Below are positions 58,753 through 64,000 of a stretch of 64,000 nt of DNA, one piece after another. The position numbers were made by a program, and so were the translations under genes. Every line of letters begins with the position of its first letter. Position 1 is the stretch's first letter. The notes under the pieces were generated by a model that ran no database searches, was not told where the DNA came from, and was given only the letters and a program-made list of their open reading frames with translations. Source of the stretch: Phytomonospora sp040655735 (GTDB taxonomy: Bacteria; Actinomycetota; Actinomycetes; Mycobacteriales; Micromonosporaceae); NCBI RefSeq assembly GCF_040655735.1, contig NZ_JBFAKK010000015.1, forward strand, positions 62,001 to 126,000, read 5' to 3'.

Positions 58753-58944
58753 ATGCACACCACCGAGGAAACCGCCGAGCAGGGGTTGAAGGTCACGCGC
58801 GAGCTCATCGGCGGCGACGTTGTGAAGACGCCGACGCCGGCGATGTACGCGAAGATCTTCGCCGTGCTAGGTAAGGCTGCTCCGTCGGCGGAGGATCTGC
58901 GTTCATGGGGCATGCCTGTGCGAGAGAACACTAGCGCCGCGTGA
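58753..58944 (+). CDS. putative antitoxin of a PIN-type pair
   Basis: A small protein of 63 residues (an ATG at 58723 gives 73) with a helical N-terminus (HTTEETAEQGLKVTRELIGGD) and a short tail. Its stop overlaps the GTG of the PIN-domain gene (GTGA), the standard antitoxin-toxin coupling. It has no recognised DNA-binding motif. Confidence 0.6.
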   Translation: MHTTEETAEQGLKVTRELIGGDVVKTPTPAMYAKIFAVLGKAAPSAEDLRSWGMPVRENTSAA

Positions 58945-59336
58945 CCGCGCTGGGGGGCCTGGTCCTGGATAGCTCGGCGCTCATCGCGCTGGCCAGCGGT
59001 TCGGCATACGTGCACGGGTGGAGCGCCGTCGCCGCGAAGCAGGGTTTAACCCTCTACGTGCCCGGCGCGGCCTTGAGCGAGGCGCTGCTGGTGTGCCCGG
59101 GTGCGGTGGAGCTGATGGAGTTCGCCGCACGGCACCCGATGGTGCACCAGGTGGCTGTGCCACCGCTTGACCTTCGCAATCGGATCCATCAGCTGCACGC
59201 CTCCACCGGTTTCTGTGATCCGGTGGCCGCCTGGGTGGTCATCGCCGCCCGTGAGCGTGGTCAGGTGGTGCTCACGTCGGACGCGGGCAGGCTCCGCCGG
59301 CTGGATCCTGGTGTGCTCGTCGACGAGCTTCCCTAA
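58941..59336 (+). CDS. PIN-domain toxin (VapC-like)
   Basis: The protein has 131 residues. The acidic PIN quartet is visible: D10 (VLDSSALIAL), E47 (ALSEALL), D93 (FCDPVAAW) and D114 (LTSDAGRLRRL). VapC toxins cleave RNA with these residues and Mg or Mn. It is coupled to the antitoxin-like gene upstream. Likely role: plasmid or element maintenance. Confidence 0.82.
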   Translation: MTALGGLVLDSSALIALASGSAYVHGWSAVAAKQGLTLYVPGAALSEALLVCPGAVELMEFAARHPMVHQVAVPPLDLRNRIHQLHASTGFCDPVAAWVVIAARERGQVVLTSDAGRLRRLDPGVLVDELP

Positions 59337-59498
59337 ACCTCCCCGGCAGTACCGGCCGCCGGTCAAGACGCGCTGACCACTGCCGAGCAGGCCCGCATCG
59401 TGGCACGAGCTCGAACCCAACGTCAGACGCAGCGCGCACCCGTTTGTTCCCGTAACGTCACTGTCCGAAGTGTCTTCACTCTTGCAGAGGAGTCCCCT

Positions 59499-60827
59499 TT
59501 GGACATTCAGCAGCTTCGGATCGACGCGGCCGCCGCGGCACGGCTCGGCGATGCCGTGAAGGAACTGGCGCGCACGATCAGTACCGACATCGGCGAGTGC
59601 GTGGTCTGCCACGCCGGTTTAGGTTCGGCGCCGGTGAGCCTGGCGGTGCACGAATCGAGCGATGTGCCCGCGCAGGTGCTGGTGCTTCCTGGGCACGCCG
59701 CCTGTCAGCCGGCGGGCTACACCAAGCACGACCCGGGGTATCAGCCTCTGGCTCCTGCCCCGACGTATCAGGCGACGTCGTTTCCGGTGCCCACCGCCGC
59801 AGGATCGGTCCTGGCGGTGTTGGTGAACCCGTCGGTGGACGTCTTGGTCGGCGAGATCGGTGACGACGGCTGGCGCGGGCAGTGGGAGCACGTCCCCCAG
59901 GTGCTGGGGGTGTCACCGCTGGCCAGTATGGAGGCGGTGGTGATGAGCGAGCCTCAGTGGGGTGCGGAGGTATCGCCGCGGATGGTGACTCTGAAGGCTC
60001 CCGGGGGCGGGGTGTTCCAGGCGCCGGCCAATGAGGCCTTCATGCGCCTGGCGGTGGCGGCGAAGCGGGTCTTGGTCTTCGTGTCCGACGTGGTGCTGCC
60101 CACCGAAGACGGCGCGCTCGACCGGCGAGAGTTCACTGCGGCGGCGGCGGCCGGGCGTTTGTACACGGCGTGGGCGGGTCTCGGTGGGAGGGCGGTCGAG
60201 CAGGCGATCCCGGAGCGCTCTCCTCGAGCGCAGGCGATGGCGGCCTCGGGGCCGTTGCGGCAGATGGGGGCCCGCGCGCTGGACACGACGGGCAAGGTCG
60301 AGCGGGAATTCGCTGATGTGCGGGCGAACTTGCGTGCGATGTGGACGGACCATCCGGTGATCGGGATGGACCGGGTGGTGGTGCCCGGGATGGAGATCGA
60401 GCGGGTGCCGGTGTTGTTGGTGGAGTCGGCGCGGGCGGTGATGAGCCAGCACGCTGATCAGCCGGAACTGTTGCGGGAACTGCGTTGCGAGGGGGTGATC
60501 GCGGCGGGGATGGAGCGGGCGCTGCTGGCGCCGGGAACCGTGCTGTCGCAGGCGCGTGAGTGGGTTCTGGTGCGCAGCGGCGTTGATGTGGAACTGGTGA
60601 ACCCGGCCAAGGAGGTCATCGCGCGCGGGCAGATGCGCAAATGGCCGCCGGGGTGGCTGGATTCGGCCGGCACGATCGGGTCCGTGTTGGTGATGTTCGG
60701 CGCCGAGGTGGGAGTCCGTTCGCCCAAGGGCCGCTCCTACAACGACATTGATCGGCGAGCTGAGCTGCTGAACGCGAGGATCGGCGGCCGTGTGGCGTGG
60801 GGTCTGGTGGCGTGGAACGGCGCCTGA
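59499..60827 (+). CDS. hypothetical protein, 442 aa
   Basis: A TTG start at 59499 is chosen because AGAGGAG lies 8 bases upstream and the frame before it is poor. The protein has an N-terminal CVVCHAG...HAAC cluster (zinc-like), a large central alpha/beta region and a Trp-rich C-terminal domain (KWPPGWLDSAGTIGSVLVMFGAE). No family is recognised. A strong terminator follows. Confidence 0.65.
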   Translation: MDIQQLRIDAAAAARLGDAVKELARTISTDIGECVVCHAGLGSAPVSLAVHESSDVPAQVLVLPGHAACQPAGYTKHDPGYQPLAPAPTYQATSFPVPTAAGSVLAVLVNPSVDVLVGEIGDDGWRGQWEHVPQVLGVSPLASMEAVVMSEPQWGAEVSPRMVTLKAPGGGVFQAPANEAFMRLAVAAKRVLVFVSDVVLPTEDGALDRREFTAAAAAGRLYTAWAGLGGRAVEQAIPERSPRAQAMAASGPLRQMGARALDTTGKVEREFADVRANLRAMWTDHPVIGMDRVVVPGMEIERVPVLLVESARAVMSQHADQPELLRELRCEGVIAAGMERALLAPGTVLSQAREWVLVRSGVDVELVNPAKEVIARGQMRKWPPGWLDSAGTIGSVLVMFGAEVGVRSPKGRSYNDIDRRAELLNARIGGRVAWGLVAWNGA

Positions 60828-60845
60828 CCTGACCGGTACGAGTCG

Positions 60846-60872
60846 CGCCCCGCACAGAGTGCGGGGCGTTTT
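60846..60872 (+). terminator. canonical terminator
   Basis: Stem CGCCCCGCAC / GTGCGGGGCG with an AGA loop, followed by TTTT. Confidence 0.9.
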
Positions 60873-60915
60873 CGTCTGCCAGGCGGCCTAGATGTGTGGC
60901 ATGGGGAGGGAAGGG

Positions 60916-60950
60916 CGCGGCCCGGACCGTCCCGTTCGGTCCGGGCCGCG
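60916..60950 (-). terminator. terminator hairpin
   Basis: Perfect 14-bp stem CGCGGCCCGGACCG / CGGTCCGGGCCGCG, downstream of the minus-strand P450 remnant. Confidence 0.7.
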
Positions 60951-60998
60951 CGGGGTGCCGCGGCGCTCACCACTAGTCGCCACGGCTTGTGTGGGGGG

Positions 60999-61193
60999 CT
61001 AGTGCCCGAGGTGCACGGGCAGGCGGGTGTAGTCGTTGGTGATCAATGAGGTCTGTTTGGTCAGCTCGCTCGGGTCGACGGCCAGGCGCGCGTGGGGGAA
61101 GCGGTCGAAGAACCCGGCGATGGCGATCTCGGCTTCGAGGCGGGCCAGGGGCGCGCCGAGGCAGTAGAACTGACCACCCAAGCCCGCTTCGTG
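60999..61193 (-). pseudogene. cytochrome P450 C-terminal remnant
   Basis: QFYCLGAPLARLEAEIAI contains the heme-thiolate Cys loop (FxxGxxxCLGxxLARxE, with the first Phe/Gly positions degraded). It is followed by FFDRFPHARLAVDPSEL and RLPVHLGH-stop, the normal P450 tail. About 85% of the gene is missing and the upstream sequence is non-coding. Confidence 0.75.
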
Positions 61194-61280
61194 ATCAGAT
61201 TTCGACTGCGCTGTTCGGGCCTCGGCTTCTGTGTTGCGACTGGTCACGGTGCGGCTGTGCGTCGAGCACACCGCATGAAC

Positions 61281-61307
61281 GAGCGCCCCACACCATGTGG
61301 GGCGCTC
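61281..61307. terminator. terminator hairpin
   Basis: Perfect 12-bp stem GAGCGCCCCACA / TGTGGGGCGCTC with a CCA loop, just past the stop of the minus gene at 61330. Confidence 0.85.
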
Positions 61308-61329
61308 GTGTGTCATGGCGAGGGACTTC

Positions 61330-61776
61330 TCAGCTCTTGGAGACGGCCCAGTCGCTGCAGGTTGACCAGTCGACGGTCTTGGCGGCCGGTCCGCCGGCGC
61401 AGCCCCGGAACTTGACCTTGCGGCCTTCGGGAAGGTTGAGGTTGTGGTCGGTGGCGCGGTCGTCGTTCTTGGCGCTGCGCAGTCCCGGCTGGGCGATCAT
61501 GCGCCCCGAGCTGTCGGCGAGGTACCAGACGAACCACACGTAGCCCTCGTCCTTTCCGTAGGCGTTGGGCCACTGGTAGCAACAGCCGAGGTAGTCCCAG
61601 ATGAGGGCGTGTTCACCGGTCGGCTGCCAGCAGACCATTCCGGGGTTGCCGAGACCGGTGTCTCGGGGAACGTCGATGCAGGACCGTGCGGCGGCTTCGA
61701 CTGGAGAGGCCTGCACGACTGCTATGCCGGCGGCGATTGCTATCGCGGCGAAGGCAGTGGCGAATTTGCGGAACAT
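61330..61776 (-). CDS. secreted protein, 148 aa
   Basis: GAGGG precedes the ATG. A Sec signal peptide (FRKFATAFAAIAIAAGIAVV) ends near AAA before RSCIDV. The mature domain has about seven Cys, including a GCCYQW pair, and many Trp/Tyr. It is probably a disulfide-stabilised extracellular protein; no family is recognised. It is the only secreted protein in this arm. Confidence 0.75.
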   Translation of the reverse strand: MFRKFATAFAAIAIAAGIAVVQASPVEAAARSCIDVPRDTGLGNPGMVCWQPTGEHALIWDYLGCCYQWPNAYGKDEGYVWFVWYLADSSGRMIAQPGLRSAKNDDRATDHNLNLPEGRKVKFRGCAGGPAAKTVDWSTCSDWAVSKS

Positions 61777-62047
61777 GCGGTTTCCCTCTGTCGCGGAATT
61801 GATGCCGGCTGGGTAGCCGAATCGGTTTCCACGGTGGCCCGCGGGGCGGTGCAAAGGTGTGGTGCGGGGCGTAGCGCCCCGTAGCGCCCTACGTGTTTTC
61901 CCAGGTAGAAGCGCATGTGAGCAGGGCCGCACTTCTCGTCAGGACTGGGCCACATGACTAAAACAACGTAAGATAGGGGTGTCGGTGAAAGGGTGTGGCG
62001 CTCTTTCTCCGGCGTGTTTCTCCCCCATTCGAGGAAACGAGGTTTCG

Positions 62048-63598
62048 ATGTCTTCGACGATCATTGTTGACGAGACGGCTTCCGCTCCGGCGGAGTCGGC
62101 TATCGGGCGGCTGGTGGACCTGCCGCTGGAGACCCTGGTGGCCAACCCGGCCAACATCCGCAGCGCGACCGTGCGCGCCGACCTGCTGGCGGCGTTTCGC
62201 GCCGAGGGCGTGACGGCGATGCTGCTGCCGCTGGTCGGTGTGGTGCAGGACGACGGGACGGTCCTGCTCAGTGACGGGCACAGCCGCCTGGCGACCGCCA
62301 TCGAGGCGAACATCGACATCGCGCCCGAGCTGGCGATCACCAAGCTCCCGGTGCTCCTGCGGGAGGACCTGGGCGACAAGGCCGAGCAGGTCACGGCGAT
62401 GATCCGCACCGGTACCGGCGCGGTGAACCTGACCGGGGCGGAGGTCGCGCGCGGGGTGCAGCAGCTGACCCTGGCGGGCCTGAACATCAGCGAGATCGCC
62501 CGCCGCACCAATCTCCACAAGGCGCAGGTGAAGCGGGCGGCGAGGACCACCGCCGAGCAGGTGGAAGCGGTGGGCGCGGCCACGCAGGCTCCGCTGGATC
62601 TAGCAGCCACCCTCGTACTGGCCGACATCAGCGATGACGCCAAGGCCGTGGGTCAGGCGCTGCAGGGCTGGAGCGGATCCGTCCAGGACCTCGAGCGGCG
62701 GGTGCAGAGGGAGCTGGCCCGGCGTGAGGCGGTGGCGGCGGTGGCGGCCCGGCGGGCCGAGCTGAAGGCGGCCGGGGTGAGTCTCTTGGCGCACACGCCG
62801 TCGTGGGAGGAGCAGAAGAAGCTGCCGAAACTGCGCGACCTGCGTCATGCCGACAAGCCCATCCAGGCCGAGGCCCATCAGTCGTGCCCGGGGCACCGGG
62901 CGTGGGTCGGGCTGAACTACGCCGCCGAGGTCACTGAGGAGTTCTACTGCGAGGGGTGGCGCGCTCACGGTCACGCCCACCGTGACCGGCCGCTGCCCAC
63001 CGACGCCGATCGGGCCGAGCGCAAGCAAAAGATCCTGCTGAACCGGGAGATGGACATCGCCAACGGCGTGCGCCGCAAGTGGCTGACCGAGCAGTTCGCC
63101 CGCAAGGACATGCCCGTGGAGGTGATGCGGTGGGCGGCCGGTGAGCTGCTGGCCCGCGCCGACATCGTGGCCTCCCCGCACCCGTCCTACCGGGAGATCC
63201 TGGCGACGTTTCGGGGCGACGCCGAGGCGGCCTCGGTGCCGAAGTCGGCGACGTTGCAGCGGGTCGTGGTCTTGACGGTGGCGGCGTTGGCGGCCTGGCA
63301 CGAGTCGCGGATCAGCAAGAAGTCGTGGAAGGAGCCCTACTCCGGCAGCGGCGAGTACATGCGGATGCTCATCGAGGTGCTCGGGTTCTCCGCGTCGCTG
63401 CCCGAGCGCATCCTGGCCGGACTCGCCGATGCCAGCGGAGTCTCGGAGACCGTCGCGGCCGAGGGCGAGGCCGGTGCCGATGACGAGCCCGTCGACAGCG
63501 AGACGGACGAGCAGATCCCCGCCGAAGTCGACGCGGCCGAGACCGCCGAGGCCAACGCCGATGCCGAGCGGCAGTCGGACCTTCCGCAGGCCGCCTGA
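62048..63598 (+). CDS. ParB/RepB/Spo0J-family protein
   Basis: The protein has 516 residues. Residues 20-110 form the ParB/Srx domain (VDLPLETLVANPANIRSA... and VLLSDGHSRLATAIEANI, with the pocket degenerate compared with GERR). Residues 128-165 are the HTH (LTLAGLNISEIARRTNLHKAQVKRAAR). A long helical C-terminal region follows, then an acidic Glu/Asp/Ala tail of 70 residues. It probably centres on partition or replication control of the element. No ParA is within the window. Confidence 0.82.
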   Translation: MSSTIIVDETASAPAESAIGRLVDLPLETLVANPANIRSATVRADLLAAFRAEGVTAMLLPLVGVVQDDGTVLLSDGHSRLATAIEANIDIAPELAITKLPVLLREDLGDKAEQVTAMIRTGTGAVNLTGAEVARGVQQLTLAGLNISEIARRTNLHKAQVKRAARTTAEQVEAVGAATQAPLDLAATLVLADISDDAKAVGQALQGWSGSVQDLERRVQRELARREAVAAVAARRAELKAAGVSLLAHTPSWEEQKKLPKLRDLRHADKPIQAEAHQSCPGHRAWVGLNYAAEVTEEFYCEGWRAHGHAHRDRPLPTDADRAERKQKILLNREMDIANGVRRKWLTEQFARKDMPVEVMRWAAGELLARADIVASPHPSYREILATFRGDAEAASVPKSATLQRVVVLTVAALAAWHESRISKKSWKEPYSGSGEYMRMLIEVLGFSASLPERILAGLADASGVSETVAAEGEAGADDEPVDSETDEQIPAEVDAAETAEANADAERQSDLPQAA

Positions 63599-63612
63599 TC
63601 TTTTCTCCTCGT

Positions 63613-63645
63613 GGGCCGACCGGTTCCTTCCCGGCCGGTCGGCCC
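63613..63645 (+). terminator. terminator hairpin
   Basis: Perfect 11-bp stem GGGCCGACCGG / CCGGTCGGCCC after the ParB stop. Confidence 0.8.
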
Positions 63646-63683
63646 GCCCCTCCCCTCGTCTTCTCGTTCAGGAAGGACTGACC

Positions 63684-64000
63684 ATGCTGCACATCGAATC
63701 CGGTGACGACGGCACCAGCGTGGGCCGCGTAACCGCCCAGGGCAGCAGCCGGATCGTTCCGCTGCCCCCTCCCCTGTGGTTCCCGGCCGACTCCACCGCC
63801 GCCTCCGCGAACTGGGACTCCTCCGACCAGGCCATGAGCGCCCTGGGATGGAACGGCGACGGTGACGGTCCACCCGCCACCCAAAACGAGGCCGAAGCGC
63901 AGATCGCCGATCTGACCGAGGCGCTGGTTCACAGCGCGCACCGGGTCGGCCTGTACGGGCACGTCCTGGTCGAGCATGGCCTGTTCGCCGCTGGCCGGGC
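63684..64000 (+). CDS. hypothetical protein (partial, runs off the window)
   Basis: An ATG with GGAAGGAC upstream opens a frame that stays open to the last base: 105 visible residues with a Trp-containing middle and a helical stretch AEAQIADLTEALVHSAHRVG. It probably continues well beyond the window. No family is recognised from this part. Confidence 0.65.
   Translation, partial: MLHIESGDDGTSVGRVTAQGSSRIVPLPPPLWFPADSTAASANWDSSDQAMSALGWNGDGDGPPATQNEAEAQIADLTEALVHSAHRVGLYGHVLVEHGLFAAGR

Overview
The window is very GC-rich DNA from an actinomycete, most likely a Streptosporangiales-type organism. This is suggested by strong G/C third-position bias, frequent GTG starts, pervasive ATGA/GTGA overlaps, and families typical of that group: an Scr1-like HTH/DUF5753 regulator with DUF397, DUF6338, an IS110 transposase and a PIMT-type graspetide methyltransferase. 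No ribosomal, tRNA-synthetase or central-metabolism gene was seen. Short unknown genes, recombinases, ParB/KfrA-like proteins, toxin-antitoxin genes, transposon debris and iteron-like repeats point to an accessory region: a large plasmid or an integrative element.

Layout. 0-1.4 kb: end of an ATP-grasp/PIMT peptide-modification operon. 1.4-8 kb: unknown genes, a decayed CRISPR-like repeat cluster (2.1-2.3 kb), a VirB11/CpaF-type ATPase fragment and a 46-bp repeat shared by two gene leaders. 7.6-15.8 kb: GNAT acetyltransferase, pentapeptide-repeat membrane protein, HTH/DUF397 pair, secreted protein, lipoprotein and coiled-coil membrane protein. 16.4-21.3 kb: tyrosine recombinase, then a six-gene minus-strand operon. 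21.3-28.6 kb: Phd-like antitoxin, zincin-motif protein, RNB nuclease with two dsRNA-binding-like domains, PP2C phosphatase and a DUF4262 gene. 28.66-34.90 kb: a transposon with matching inverted ends and a 5-bp target duplication, carrying a DUF5677 gene, an IS110 copy, a serine recombinase and the deletion-fused remains of its own transposition genes. 35.4-42.8 kb: plus-strand series with HAD-like, KfrA-like, Cys-rich, zinc-ribbon, P-loop kinase, Pycsar-effector-like and AlbA_2 proteins. 42.9-46.5 kb: small regulated operons. 46.5-48 kb: ParB-like, HTH and Csd1/Cas8c-like genes. 48-54.5 kb: orphan ImuA'-like RecA homologue, DNA-binding proteins and a DnaQ-type exonuclease. 54.9-55.6 kb: candidate replication protein and four 24-bp iterons. 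55.8-64 kb: DUF6338 pair, HD hydrolase, VapBC-like pair, P450 remnant, secreted protein and a large ParB.

How it fits together. Four sites share the inverted repeat TGATAA-N4-TTATCA (one diverged) and lie in front of separate operons, so one unseen regulator may co-ordinate scattered cargo. The ParB at 62.0 kb, the KfrA-like protein, the iterons and the winged-helix-like protein at 54.9 kb are consistent with plasmid maintenance. No relaxase or FtsK/TraB-type translocase is visible. Most gene products are unknown, and family names rest on motifs read by eye, not on searches.
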